From contig NZ_JACYXE010000008.1 in NCBI RefSeq assembly GCF_014857905.1, forward strand, positions 1 to 64,000: a stretch of 64,000 bases of DNA, in the 5' to 3' direction. Under the pieces are notes generated by a model. The model saw only the letters and a list, made by a program, of their open reading frames with translations. It made no database searches and was not told the origin of the DNA. Numbering within the stretch: position 1 is the stretch's first letter; each line of letters opens with the position of its first letter. The translations under genes were made by a program, and so were the position numbers. Positions 7,628-16,713 of the stretch are shown one piece after another. The stretch is from Agilicoccus flavus (GTDB taxonomy: Bacteria > Actinomycetota > Actinomycetes > Actinomycetales > Dermatophilaceae).

Positions 7628-9468
7628 GCCCGGCCGTCCGCACGGTGCCGGGCCGGGACGACCGCGATCGGGACGACCTCGTCCTCGACGTCGCCGGCCT
7701 GAGCGTGCACGCGGGGGACCTGCCGCTCGTGCAGGACGTGGCCCTGTCCGTCCGACGGGGCGAGCGGGTGGGGCTCATCGGCGAGTCGGGATCGGGCAAG
7801 TCCCTGACCGCCCTGTCGGTCCTCGGCCTGCTGCCGACCGGTCTGCGGGCGAGCGGGCGGGTGCGGGTCGCGACGGCGCAGGGGCCCCACGACGTCGTCG
7901 GTTCCTCCGAGCGCGCGATGTCGGCCGTGCGCGGCCGCGACGTCGCCATGGTCTTCCAGGAGCCGATGACCGCCCTCAACCCGACGATGCGGGTCGGCCG
8001 GCAGGTCGCCGAGGCGATGCGACTCCACGGCGTGGACGCGCGGGCCGCCGGGGCGCGCGCGGTCGAGCTCCTCGCCGACGTGCGCCTGCCCGACCCCGCG
8101 GCCGCGGCCCGCGCCTACCCTCACCAGCTCTCGGGAGGGCAGCGCCAGCGCGTCGTCCTCGCGATGGCGCTCGCCAACGACCCCGGGCTCCTCGTGGCCG
8201 ACGAACCGACGACCGCCCTCGACGTCACCGTGCAGGCGGGGGTGCTCGACCTCATCGTCGCCGGCGTCGCGGCCCGCGACGCCGGGCTGCTGTTCATCAG
8301 CCACGACCTCGCCGTCGTCGCCACCGTCTGCGACCGGGTGGCCGTCATGACCGACGGCCGGATCGTCGAGACCGGCGACGTCGCGCAGGTGCTCACCGCG
8401 CCGGACCACCCCTACACCCGGCGCCTCGTCGCGGCCGCCGACCTGTCCGTCGTGGACGACCGCGGCCGCCTCACCGGCGGGGCCGGAACGCGCCGGCCGT
8501 CCGCGCCGCCGGCCCGCGCGTCCTCGGGCGGATCCGCGGCCGCTCCGCCCGAGCACGATCGGCCCGGCGACGGATCCGCCGACTGGCTCGGGGCCCCGAT
8601 CATCGAGGTCAGCGGGCTGTCCCGGACGTACGCGGGGCGGCGCACGTCGTGGCGCGCGCGGCCCGAGCCCGTGCACGCCCTGCGCGACGTGAGCTTCACG
8701 GTCGCCCGCGGTGAACGCCTCGGCATCGTCGGGGAGTCCGGCTGCGGCAAGTCGACCCTCCTGCGCCTCCTGGCGGGCCTCGACACCCCGACCTCGGGCA
8801 CGGTCCGCATCGAGGGGGCGCAGGTGTCCGGCCGCTCGGAGCGGGAACTGGTGCCCCTCGTGCGCCGGCGCCTGCAGCTCGTGTTCCAAGACCCGATGGG
8901 CTCCCTCGACCCCCGGATGCGGGTGGCCGACATCGTCGCCGAGCCCCTCGTCGCGCAGGGACTGCCCGGCGGTCGCGAGCGCGTCCGCGAACTCCTGACG
9001 GCGGTCGGGCTCGACCCCGACGCGGCCCGGCGCTACTCGCACCAGTTCTCCGGGGGGCAGCGGCAACGGATCTCCATCGCGCGGGCCCTCGCGCCGTCGC
9101 CGTCGATCCTCGTCGCCGACGAGGCCGTGAGCGCCCTCGACGTGTCGGTGCGCGCGCAGGTGCTCGACCTGCTCGCCGACCTCGTCGACGACCTCGGCCT
9201 CACGCTGGTGTTCGTCTCGCACGACCTCGCGGTCGTCCGTCACCTGTGCGAGCGCGTCCTCGTCATGGAGGCCGGCCGGATCGTCGAGGAGGGGCCGACG
9301 GCGGCGCTGTTCGAGGCCCCCGACCACCCGTACACGCGCCGCCTCGTCGGCAGCATCCCGACCATCGCCGGCGCCCTGCGCGGCGACCGCCCGGCCGACC
9401 TCGCGGCCGGTGCAGGTTCCGACGCCGACTCCGACGTCACCACCGACCCCTCCCCGGCGCGCCCGTGA
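7624..9468 (+). CDS. Tandem ABC transporter ATPase (DppD-DppF fusion)
   Basis: A 614-residue protein with two complete nucleotide-binding domains, replacing the usual separate DppD and DppF subunits. Domain 1 has Walker A GESGSGKS (about residues 54-61), signature LSGGQ (about 169) and Walker B LLVADEPTTALD. Domain 2 has Walker A GESGCGKS (about 370), signature FSGGQ (about 475) and ILVADEAVSALD. Both end with the oligopeptide-type DHPYTRRLV box. A Pro/Ser/Ala-rich linker (about 285-320) joins them. It powers import through the two upstream permeases. The start (ATG 7624) and end each overlap neighbouring genes by 4 nt. Confidence 0.9.
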   Translation: MSPAVRTVPGRDDRDRDDLVLDVAGLSVHAGDLPLVQDVALSVRRGERVGLIGESGSGKSLTALSVLGLLPTGLRASGRVRVATAQGPHDVVGSSERAMSAVRGRDVAMVFQEPMTALNPTMRVGRQVAEAMRLHGVDARAAGARAVELLADVRLPDPAAAARAYPHQLSGGQRQRVVLAMALANDPGLLVADEPTTALDVTVQAGVLDLIVAGVAARDAGLLFISHDLAVVATVCDRVAVMTDGRIVETGDVAQVLTAPDHPYTRRLVAAADLSVVDDRGRLTGGAGTRRPSAPPARASSGGSAAAPPEHDRPGDGSADWLGAPIIEVSGLSRTYAGRRTSWRARPEPVHALRDVSFTVARGERLGIVGESGCGKSTLLRLLAGLDTPTSGTVRIEGAQVSGRSERELVPLVRRRLQLVFQDPMGSLDPRMRVADIVAEPLVAQGLPGGRERVRELLTAVGLDPDAARRYSHQFSGGQRQRISIARALAPSPSILVADEAVSALDVSVRAQVLDLLADLVDDLGLTLVFVSHDLAVVRHLCERVLVMEAGRIVEEGPTAALFEAPDHPYTRRLVGSIPTIAGALRGDRPADLAAGAGSDADSDVTTDPSPARP

Positions 9469-10685
9469 GGACCGGGATCGGCCCCCTCGTGCCGGGACCC
9501 ACGAACTCGTTGGCCGACGTCCCGGGGCTCGCCGTCGGACACGAGACGCTGCGCGGACCGGGGCGCCTGTCCGGCACTACGGTCGTCCTCGCGGCGGGGG
9601 AGGGGCTCGACGACCCCACCCGCGCGGCCGACCCGGGTTCCCGCGGGGCGATCGGCGGCGTCGACGTGCGCGGCGGCGGCCCCGGGACCCGGGAGACCGA
9701 CCTGCTCGACCCCCGCAACGTCGTCGAGCGTGTCCACGCGATCTGCCTCTCGGGTGGCAGCGCGTTCGGGCTCGCGGCCGCCGACGGGGTCGCGCGGGCG
9801 CTCTTCGCCGACGGGATCGGACTGCCGATGGGTGGGCCCGGCGAGGTCGTGCCGATCGTGCCCGGCGCCGTGGTCTTCGACCTGGGGCGCGGGGGAGACT
9901 TCGCGGCCGCCCCGGACGCGTCGAGCGGGGCCGCGGCCTACGCCGCGGCGGCGAGCGCCGCCCGGACGGCGGCGTCCGGCGGGCCCACCGGCGTCGCTCA
10001 GGGCTGCGTCGGGGCCGGGACGGGGGCGACCGTCGGCGGGCTCAAGGGCGGGATCGGCACGGCGAGCACGGTGCTGCCCGACGGGACGCGTGTCGCGGTG
10101 CTCCTCGTGCTCAACGCCCTCGGGGAGGCGGTCGACGCGCGGGACGGCACGCTCTGGGCCGCCCGCCACCTGCTGCCCGGCGAGCTCGACCTGGTCCGCC
10201 CCGACGCCGCCGACCTCGCGGAGGCGGCACGACGCGCCGCGGCCGCCCCGCCGCTCGTGCTCGGCCGGCCCGGCACCGCCACGACGATCGGGGTCGTCGC
10301 CACGGACGCGACGCTGACGAAAGCGCAGTGCGCCAAGCTGGCGGGCCTCGCCCACGACGGGCTGGCCCGCGGCGTCAACCCCGTGCACACGATGTTCGAC
10401 GGCGACACGTTCTTCGGTCTGTCGACGACCCGGCGCCCGCCTCCCGACCTCGCCGGTTTCCACGCGATCCTCACGGCGGCCGGCGACACGGCCACCCGGG
10501 CCGTGGCGCACGCCGTGGTCGCGGCGACCGGCGTCGGGCCCACCGGGCCGGGCCCGAGAGGCGACGACCCGGGCGCGGCGAGGTTCGCGCGCCGCAGCTA
10601 CGCCGACGCGTTCCCGAGCGCCGTCTCGGGGCTCCACCCGCGCCGCCGGCCGACGGACGACCCGCCCCCGCAGAGACGACCGTGA
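9465..10685 (+). CDS. P1 family peptidase (DmpA/NylC-type, S58)
   Basis: A 406-residue Ntn-hydrolase-like enzyme of the P1 family, which includes the aminopeptidase DmpA, beta-aminopeptidases and the nylon-oligomer hydrolase NylC. These precursors cleave themselves to expose a Ser/Thr nucleophile. Visible family blocks are NSLADVPGLAVGHETL near the start, GAIGGVDVRGGGPGTRETDLL, ICLSGGSAFGLAAADGV (about 90-106), TTIGVVATDATLTKAQC (about 273-289) and VHTMFDGDTFF (about 307-317). In NylC the cut precedes a Thr after Asn; here the preceding residue appears to be Ala. The GTG start overlaps the ATPase stop, so it is probably made with the importer and hydrolyses imported peptides or amides in the cytoplasm. 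Confidence 0.82.
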   Translation: MRTGIGPLVPGPTNSLADVPGLAVGHETLRGPGRLSGTTVVLAAGEGLDDPTRAADPGSRGAIGGVDVRGGGPGTRETDLLDPRNVVERVHAICLSGGSAFGLAAADGVARALFADGIGLPMGGPGEVVPIVPGAVVFDLGRGGDFAAAPDASSGAAAYAAAASAARTAASGGPTGVAQGCVGAGTGATVGGLKGGIGTASTVLPDGTRVAVLLVLNALGEAVDARDGTLWAARHLLPGELDLVRPDAADLAEAARRAAAAPPLVLGRPGTATTIGVVATDATLTKAQCAKLAGLAHDGLARGVNPVHTMFDGDTFFGLSTTRRPPPDLAGFHAILTAAGDTATRAVAHAVVAATGVGPTGPGPRGDDPGAARFARRSYADAFPSAVSGLHPRRRPTDDPPPQRRP

Positions 10686-10702
10686 CGACCGTGAGGACCG
10701 AG

Positions 10703-11593
10703 ATGACCGACACCGCCGAGCCCCCGCAGACCCCGCAGTCCCCTGAGACCCCCGAGCCCCCGCAGACCCCGCAGGATCCGCGGAACTCGCGCCCCTCTCC
10801 GGCCCCCGGCGCCCCGACCGAGCGGCCGGACTACGCACGACTCTTCCGCCTCGACGGCCGCACGGCGCTCGTCGTCGGCGGCGGCAGCGGCATCGGCCGG
10901 GAGAGCGCCCTCGCCCTCGCCGCCCAGGGAGCCCGCGTCGTGGTGGCCGACCGGGACCTCGCCGCCGCGCGCGGGACGTGCAAGCTGGGCGAGGGGTTGA
11001 CCCCGTTCGAGCTCGACATCCTCGACGCCGACGCCGTGGCCGCCGCACCCGGGGAGCTCGGCGACGTCGACGTCCTCGTCGTCACCGCTGGGGTCAACGT
11101 CCGGAAGCGGATCCTCGACTACTCCGGCGAGGAGTTCGACCGGGTCGTCGGCCTCAACCTGCGGGCCCACTTCGACCTCATCCGCGCGTTCGCCGGTCCG
11201 ATGGCACAGCGGGGCCGCGGCAGCGTCATCGCGTTCAGCTCGATGCGCGCGGTCGTCGTCGAGCCGGGCCAGGGCGTCTACGCGGCGACCAAGGCCGGGC
11301 TCGTGCAGCTCCTGCGGACGGCGGCCGCCGAGCTGGGCCCGCAGGGTGTGCGCTTCAACGCCATCGCCCCCGGCGTGACGGACACGCCGCTGACGACCCA
11401 GATCAAGGCGGACCCGGCGTGGGCGGACGCCTACGCGCAGGCCTCCGCGCTGGGCCGGTGGGCGCACCCCAGCGAGCTCGCCGGGGCCGCGGTGTTCCTC
11501 GCCTCCGACGCCTCGAGCTTCGTCACGGGCAGCCAGCTCATGGTCGACGGTGGGTGGACCGCGGTCGACGGGCGCTTCGAGCCGCCGCGATGA
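10703..11593 (+). CDS. SDR family NAD(P)-dependent oxidoreductase
   Basis: A 296-residue short-chain dehydrogenase/reductase. A Pro/Gln/Thr-rich tail (first 40 or so residues, with repeated PPQTPQ/PETPE units) precedes a Rossmann fold with the cofactor motif GGGSGIGRE, TAGVN at the strand-4 position, a catalytic Ser in AFSSM, and YAATK (Tyr-x-x-x-Lys). The C-terminus GSQLMVDGGWTAVDGR is typical of 3-oxoacyl-reductase/sugar-dehydrogenase-like SDRs. The substrate is unknown. A GTG at 10682 overlaps the previous stop and is an alternative start; the ATG at 10703 has the better upstream GAGG. Confidence 0.85.
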   Translation: MTDTAEPPQTPQSPETPEPPQTPQDPRNSRPSPAPGAPTERPDYARLFRLDGRTALVVGGGSGIGRESALALAAQGARVVVADRDLAAARGTCKLGEGLTPFELDILDADAVAAAPGELGDVDVLVVTAGVNVRKRILDYSGEEFDRVVGLNLRAHFDLIRAFAGPMAQRGRGSVIAFSSMRAVVVEPGQGVYAATKAGLVQLLRTAAAELGPQGVRFNAIAPGVTDTPLTTQIKADPAWADAYAQASALGRWAHPSELAGAAVFLASDASSFVTGSQLMVDGGWTAVDGRFEPPR

Positions 11594-11615
11594 GCTCGCC
11601 GACCCGACGGGCGCC

Positions 11616-12329
11616 GTGAGCGGCCCGGGCCGGCCGTCCTCGGAGTACGTCACGCTCGCGTCGGTCGCGCACGCCGAGATCGAGGTCAAGCGGTCGCGCT
11701 TCCTGGCCCACCTCGAGCGCGTCGGGAGCGAGGCGGAGGCGCGAGACGTCGTCGAGCGGGCGCGACGGACCCACCACGACGCGCGCCACCACTGCTCGGC
11801 CCTCGTCCTCGCGGGCGAGGTGGGGGACGGGGTGCTGCTGCCCGGCGTCCGACGTGCCCACGACGACGGCGAGCCGTCGGGCACGGCGGGGGCGCCCATG
11901 CTGGACGCGCTCGACGCGGCGGGGCTGTGCGACGTCGTCGCCGTCGTCACGCGGTGGTTCGGGGGCACCCTGCTGGGCACCGGCGGCCTCGCGCGCGCCT
12001 ACGGCGACGCCGTCGCCGCGGCGGCCGCGGGGGCGCGGCGACGCACCCGTCGCCTCGTGGCCGAGGTCGAGGTCGAGGTGCCGATCGCGGACGTGGGCCG
12101 GGTCGAGCACGAGCTGCGCACCGCCGGTCTCGACGTCGTCGGCACCGACTACGCCGCGATCGCCACCCTGCACCTGCACGTGACGTCGAGGGACCTGTCG
12201 GCCGCCGAGGCCCACGTCGCGGCCGCGACGTCCGGCACGGCGCGCCTCGCCGTGGGGACGCGGCGGTGGGCGGACGTACGGTGGGGTCAGGATCGAGCCC
12301 GAGACCGAGCGAGCAGGAGCCCCAGATGA
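11616..12329 (+). CDS. YigZ/IMPACT family protein
   Basis: A 237-residue protein of the UPF0029/IMPACT family, cytoplasmic proteins of uncertain role, perhaps linked to translation. The N-terminal domain shows EIEVKRSRFLAHLERV, the central DDGEPSGTAGAPMLDAL (about residues 87-103) and VVTRWFGGTLLGTGGLARAYGDAV (about 111-134), the two most conserved blocks of the family. A small C-terminal alpha/beta domain follows. The GTG at 11616 begins 22 nt after the SDR stop; an ATG overlapping that stop encodes only nine residues in another frame. Its stop overlaps the next ATG. Its place in a transport/metabolic operon is unusual. Confidence 0.88.
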   Translation: MSGPGRPSSEYVTLASVAHAEIEVKRSRFLAHLERVGSEAEARDVVERARRTHHDARHHCSALVLAGEVGDGVLLPGVRRAHDDGEPSGTAGAPMLDALDAAGLCDVVAVVTRWFGGTLLGTGGLARAYGDAVAAAAAGARRRTRRLVAEVEVEVPIADVGRVEHELRTAGLDVVGTDYAAIATLHLHVTSRDLSAAEAHVAAATSGTARLAVGTRRWADVRWGQDRARDRASRSPR

Positions 12330-13690
12330 CCACCACGACTGCGACCGCGAACATCGTCGACCCCACCCGAGACGCTCTCGCCGACGATCACGACCACGTC
12401 TTCCATTCGTGGTCGGCCCAGGACCAGATCTCGCCGGCCCTCGTCACCGACGCGAGCGGGTCCCGGTTCACGGCGGACGGGACCGAGTACCTCGACTTCT
12501 CGAGCCAGCTCGTCAACGTCAACATCGGCTACCAGCACCCGCGCCTCGTCGAGGCGATCAAGGCCGCCTGCGACGACGTCATGACGGTCTCGCCGGCGAT
12601 GGCGCACGCCGCCCGCAGTGAGGCGGCCCGGCTCGTGGCGGAGGTGGGGCCCGACGGCATGGACCACGTCTTCTTCACCAACGGCGGGGCCGAGGCGATC
12701 GAGAACGCGACCCGCATGGCCCGCCTGCACACCGGTCGACAGAAGGTCCTCGCCGCCTACCGCAGCTATCACGGCGCGACGGCCGGCGCGATCACCGTGA
12801 CCGGTGAGCCCCGCCGCTGGGCCTCCGAGCCGGGTTACCCCGGCGTGGTCCACTTCTGGGGCCCCTACCCCTACCGCTCGGCGTTCCACTCCACGTCGCC
12901 GCAGGAGGAGACCGAGCGTGCGCTGGCGCACCTCGCGGCCACGATCGCGGCCGAGGGGCCGCACACGATCGCCGCGATCGTCCTCGAGACCGTCGTGGGC
13001 ACCAACGGCATCCTCGTGCCGCCGCCCGGCTACCTCGAGGGCGTCCGCCGGCTCTGCGACGAGCACGGCATCCTCTACATCGCCGACGAGGTCATGGCCG
13101 GGTTCGCGCGCTGCGGTGAGTGGTTCGCCGTCGACCACTGGGGCGTCGTGCCGGACCTCATCACCTTCGCCAAGGGCGTCAACTCGGGGTACGTGCCGAT
13201 CGGCGGCGTGCTCATGTCGGGGCCGGTCGTCGACTCCTTCCGCGAGCGCCCCTACCCGGGCGGCCTCACCTACTCCGGGCACCCGCTGGCGTGCGCCTCG
13301 GCCGTGGCGAGCATCCGGATCATGCACGAGGAGGGGATCGTCGAGCACGCCCGCCACCTCGGACAGGACGTGTTCGGTCCGGGCCTGCGCGAGCTCGCCG
13401 CGGCCCACCCCGTCGTCGGGGACGTGCGCGGTCTCGGGGTGTTCTGGGCGCTCGAGCTCGTGAAGGACCGCGCGACGCGCGAACCGCTCGTGCCGCCGGG
13501 CGCCACGGGCGCCGACAACGCGCCGATGGCCGAGTTCACGGCCGCCTGCAAGAAGGCGGGCCTGTGGCCGTTCATCGGCGGGAACCGCACGCACGTCGTG
13601 CCGCCGGCCACCATCACCGACGAGGACGCCCGCGAGGGCCTGGAGCGTCTCGACGCCGCGCTGGGCAGCGTCGACCGCTACGCCTCGTGA
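12326..13690 (+). CDS. Class III (fold type I) PLP aminotransferase
   Basis: A 454-residue class III aminotransferase. Features are FSSQLVNVNIGYQHPRLVEAI early, the cofactor-phosphate region FTNGGAEAIENATRMAR (about residues 114-130), YHGATAGAITVTG, YIADEVMAGFARCGEW (about 251-266) and the Schiff-base lysine in ITFAKGVNSGYVPIGG (about residue 282). The class includes omega-amino acid:pyruvate, taurine, beta-alanine and GABA aminotransferases; the sequence does not fix the donor. The ATG overlaps the previous stop (ATGA), making it the last gene of the importer polycistron. That place suits a role in catabolism of an imported amine or amino acid. Confidence 0.85.
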   Translation: MTTTTATANIVDPTRDALADDHDHVFHSWSAQDQISPALVTDASGSRFTADGTEYLDFSSQLVNVNIGYQHPRLVEAIKAACDDVMTVSPAMAHAARSEAARLVAEVGPDGMDHVFFTNGGAEAIENATRMARLHTGRQKVLAAYRSYHGATAGAITVTGEPRRWASEPGYPGVVHFWGPYPYRSAFHSTSPQEETERALAHLAATIAAEGPHTIAAIVLETVVGTNGILVPPPGYLEGVRRLCDEHGILYIADEVMAGFARCGEWFAVDHWGVVPDLITFAKGVNSGYVPIGGVLMSGPVVDSFRERPYPGGLTYSGHPLACASAVASIRIMHEEGIVEHARHLGQDVFGPGLRELAAAHPVVGDVRGLGVFWALELVKDRATREPLVPPGATGADNAPMAEFTAACKKAGLWPFIGGNRTHVVPPATITDEDAREGLERLDAALGSVDRYAS

Positions 13691-13721
13691 GCGCGCCCCC
13701 GCTGCGTACCGCACCCGGGCC

Positions 13722-13747
13722 GGGCGCGGGCCGAGGCGGTCGCGCCC
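13722..13747 (+). terminator. Hairpin after the aminotransferase gene
   Basis: A 7-bp stem (gggcgcg/cgcgccc) with a 12-nt loop lies between the polycistron and the mrp promoter. Confidence 0.4.
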
Positions 13748-13749
13748 GT

Positions 13750-13755
13750 TAGGCT
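13750..13755 (+). promoter_or_regulatory. -10 element of the mrp operon
   Basis: TAGGCT, 36 nt before the mrpA start. A Shine-Dalgarno-like aaggagag (13771-13778) lies between them, so this mRNA has a leader. Confidence 0.5.
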
Positions 13756-13791
13756 GAGGGTTCGTCCGCGAAGGAGAGAGGCTGTGCCGGC

Positions 13792-16713
13792 GTGATCGTC
13801 CTGCTCGTCGCCCACCTCGTGGCCGCGCTGATCGCGCCCGTCCTCGTCGCCCGGCTGGGCCGGGTCGCCTTCGCCTGGCTCGCGCTCGCGCCCGCGGCGG
13901 CGGCGGGCTGGGCCGCGATCCGCACGCCCGAGGTCCTCGCGGGGGCCGCGCCCACCGAACTCCTCACGTGGGTGCCGTCGATCGGTCTCGAGCTGGCGTT
14001 CCGCCTCGACGTCCTCTCGTGGCTGCTCACGCTCGTCGCGGGCGCGATCGGCGCTCTCGTGCTCGTCTACTGCGCGGCCTACTTCGAGGAGGACGAGCCG
14101 GGTCTCGGGCGGTTCGCGGCCTGCCTCGTCGGCTTCGCCGGGGCCATGCTCGGCCTCGTCACCAGCGACGACCTCCTCGTCCTGTACCTCTTCTGGGAGG
14201 CGACGACGGTCCTGTCGTACCTGCTCATCGGGCACCGCCCGCAGAGCCGGTCGAGCCGGTCGGCCGCCACCCAGGCCCTCGTCGTGACGACGTTCGGCGG
14301 GCTCGCGATGCTCGGCGGGCTCATCGTCGTCGGGCAGCGGGTCGGCACCTACCGCCTCTCGGAGGTCGTCGCCACCTTCGCCGCCGCGCCGATCGCGCCG
14401 GGCGACACGCTGCTCGTCACGGCCGTCGTGCTCGTGCTGCTCGGCGCGGTGTCGAAGTCGGCGCTCGTGCCGTTCCACTTCTGGCTGCCCGCGGCCATGG
14501 CGGCCCCGACCCCCGTCTCGGCCTACCTGCACGCGGCCGCGATGGTCAAGGCGGGCATCTACCTCGTCGCCCGGCTCGCCCCGGCCTTCGCCGACGTCCC
14601 CGCCTGGCGCTGGTGCGTGCTCGTCCTCGGCGGCGCGACGATGCTCCTCGGCGCGTACCGGTCGCTGCGCCAGCACGACCTCAAGCTCCTGCTGGCCTAC
14701 GGCACGGTGAGCCAGCTCGGGTTCCTCGTCGTCCTCACCGGGACCGGCACGCCCGACGCCGCGCTCGCGGGGGTGGCGCTGCTCCTCGCGCACGCGATGT
14801 TCAAGGCCTGCCTGTTCCTCGTCGTCGGGGTCATGGACCACGCCACCAGCACGCGGGACCTGCGCGAGCTGAACGGCCTGCGGGCCTCGATGCCGGTGCT
14901 CGCGGTGACCGCCGCGGTGGCGGCCGCCTCGATGGCCGGTCTGCCGCCCACGCTCGGGTTCGTCGCCAAGGAGGCGGCCCTCGCGGCGTACGCCCGCGCC
15001 GACGCCGCCGACCTGGCCACCCTCGCGGTCCTCGTCGTCGGGTCGATGCTCACGTTCGCCTACAGCGCCCGGTTCGTCTGGGGCGCGTTCTGGGACGGCC
15101 CGGCGCGCAACGCCGAACCCACCCACGTGCACGCCCCCGGAGCGGTACTCGTCGGCGTGCCCGCCGTACTCGCCGCCGCCTCGCTCCTCGCGCCGCTGGC
15201 GGCCGGCCCCATCGACACCGCCCTGCTCGGCTACGCCGGCGTGTTCGGCGAGCCGCACGAGCATCTCGCCCTCTGGCACGGGCTCACCCCCGCGCTCGGG
15301 CTGTCGGTGCTCACGTGGCTCGTCGGTTCGGCGCTGTTCGCGGGGCGCGCCGGGCTGGAGCGGGCCCAGGACCGCGTGCCCGAGGTCCCGGCCGCGGAGG
15401 ACGTCTACCGGCGGATCATGCGCGGGCTCGACCGCGTCTCCCTCGAGGTGACCGGAGCCTCGCAGCGGGGCTCGCTGCCGCTCACCCTCGGGGCGATCCT
15501 CGTCGTCTTCGTCGCCCTCCCCGGCGGGGTCCTCGTCGCCACCGCTCCCTGGGGTGAGTTGTCCCTGCGCTGGGCCGACTCCGCCGCCCAGGTCGGGGTG
15601 GCGATCGTCACCGTCATCGCCGCCGTCGCCGCCGTCCGCGCGCGCCGGCGGTTCCGCGCCATCTACCTCGTCGGCGTGACCGGCTACGCGTCCGCGATGA
15701 TCTTCCTCCTCTTCGGGGCGCCCGACCTCGCCCTCACGCAGGTGCTCGTCGAGACGGTGTCGGTCGTCCTGTTCATCCTCGTCCTGCGCCGGCTGCCGGG
15801 CCGGTTCGACGACGAGGGATCGCGGGGCGCCCGGGCCATGCGCGTCGGGTTCGGCGTCGCCGTCGGCGCGGTCGCCGCGGCCCTCGCCGTCGTCGTGCCG
15901 CAGGCCCGCACGGCCGCCCCGGCGTCGGACGGGATGGCCGAGCTGGCCGTCGACTACGGGGGCGGCGAGAACATCGTCAACGTCATCCTCGTCGACATCC
16001 GGGCCTGGGACACGATGGGCGAGCTGTCCGTCGTGCTCGCCGCCGCGACCGGCGTGGCCAGCCTCGTGTTCCTTCACCGCGACAACGTCGCCCGCGCCGA
16101 CCGTCGCGTGCGCGAGATGCGGGCCCGGCGTCGGCGGGCCCTCGGGCGGGGGCATCGCCCCGCCGACGGCACCGACGGCACCGGCGGCCGCACGTGGCTC
16201 GTCGGACACGAGGTCCACGGGAGCGGGCGGCACTCGACGATGTTCGAGGTCGTCACCCGCATGATCTTCCACGTGGTCATGACCTGGTCGCTGTTCCTGC
16301 TCTTCGCCGGGCACAACAACCCCGGCGGCGGGTTCGCCGCCGGGCTGGTCGCCGGTCTCGCGCTCGTCGTGCGCTACCTCGCGGGGGGTCGCGTGGAGCT
16401 GCGCAGCGCGATGCCCGTCGCCCCCCGTACCCTGCTCGGCCTGGGCCTGTTCCTCTCGGCGGGCAACGCGCTGGCCTCGATGATCGCCTCCGGCGACCCG
16501 CTGCAGACCTGGATCTTCGACGTCCCCGTGCCCCTGATCGGCAAGGTGCACGTCGTCACCTCCCTCGCCTTCGACGTCGGCGTGTACCTCGTCGTCATCG
16601 GGCTCATGCTCGACGTCCTGCGCAGCCTCGGGTCCTCCCTCGATCGCCAGATCGAGGACGAGGAGCACCGTCGGGCCCCCTCCGCACCGCAGCCGGTGGG
16701 AGGCCGACCGTGA
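13792..16713 (+). CDS. mrpA: Na+/H+ antiporter subunit A (MrpA with fused MrpB domain)
   Basis: A 973-residue polytopic membrane protein, the large subunit of the Mrp antiporter, related to NuoL. Conserved transmembrane segments include LLVLYLFWEATTVLSYLLIG, the charged helix region KSALVPFHFWLPAAMAAPTPVSAYLHAAAMVKAG (about residues 222-255) and QHDLKLLLAYGTVSQLGFL. From about residue 810 a second module begins, with TMFEVVTRMIFHVVMTWSLFLLFAGHNNPGGGFAAGLVAGLA, which is the MrpB domain; no separate mrpB exists here. It exports Na+ in exchange for protons and supports pH and salt tolerance. GTG 13792 is used because an upstream GTG hits a stop after three codons. Confidence 0.93.
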   Translation: MIVLLVAHLVAALIAPVLVARLGRVAFAWLALAPAAAAGWAAIRTPEVLAGAAPTELLTWVPSIGLELAFRLDVLSWLLTLVAGAIGALVLVYCAAYFEEDEPGLGRFAACLVGFAGAMLGLVTSDDLLVLYLFWEATTVLSYLLIGHRPQSRSSRSAATQALVVTTFGGLAMLGGLIVVGQRVGTYRLSEVVATFAAAPIAPGDTLLVTAVVLVLLGAVSKSALVPFHFWLPAAMAAPTPVSAYLHAAAMVKAGIYLVARLAPAFADVPAWRWCVLVLGGATMLLGAYRSLRQHDLKLLLAYGTVSQLGFLVVLTGTGTPDAALAGVALLLAHAMFKACLFLVVGVMDHATSTRDLRELNGLRASMPVLAVTAAVAAASMAGLPPTLGFVAKEAALAAYARADAADLATLAVLVVGSMLTFAYSARFVWGAFWDGPARNAEPTHVHAPGAVLVGVPAVLAAASLLAPLAAGPIDTALLGYAGVFGEPHEHLALWHGLTPALGLSVLTWLVGSALFAGRAGLERAQDRVPEVPAAEDVYRRIMRGLDRVSLEVTGASQRGSLPLTLGAILVVFVALPGGVLVATAPWGELSLRWADSAAQVGVAIVTVIAAVAAVRARRRFRAIYLVGVTGYASAMIFLLFGAPDLALTQVLVETVSVVLFILVLRRLPGRFDDEGSRGARAMRVGFGVAVGAVAAALAVVVPQARTAAPASDGMAELAVDYGGGENIVNVILVDIRAWDTMGELSVVLAAATGVASLVFLHRDNVARADRRVREMRARRRRALGRGHRPADGTDGTGGRTWLVGHEVHGSGRHSTMFEVVTRMIFHVVMTWSLFLLFAGHNNPGGGFAAGLVAGLALVVRYLAGGRVELRSAMPVAPRTLLGLGLFLSAGNALASMIASGDPLQTWIFDVPVPLIGKVHVVTSLAFDVGVYLVVIGLMLDVLRSLGSSLDRQIEDEEHRRAPSAPQPVGGRP

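Noticed and set aside
13678-16668. A 996-codon open frame on the minus strand
   Set aside because: It is the antisense shadow of mrpA, created by GC-rich third positions. Its product is Glu/Asp/Arg/Gly-rich with no domain.
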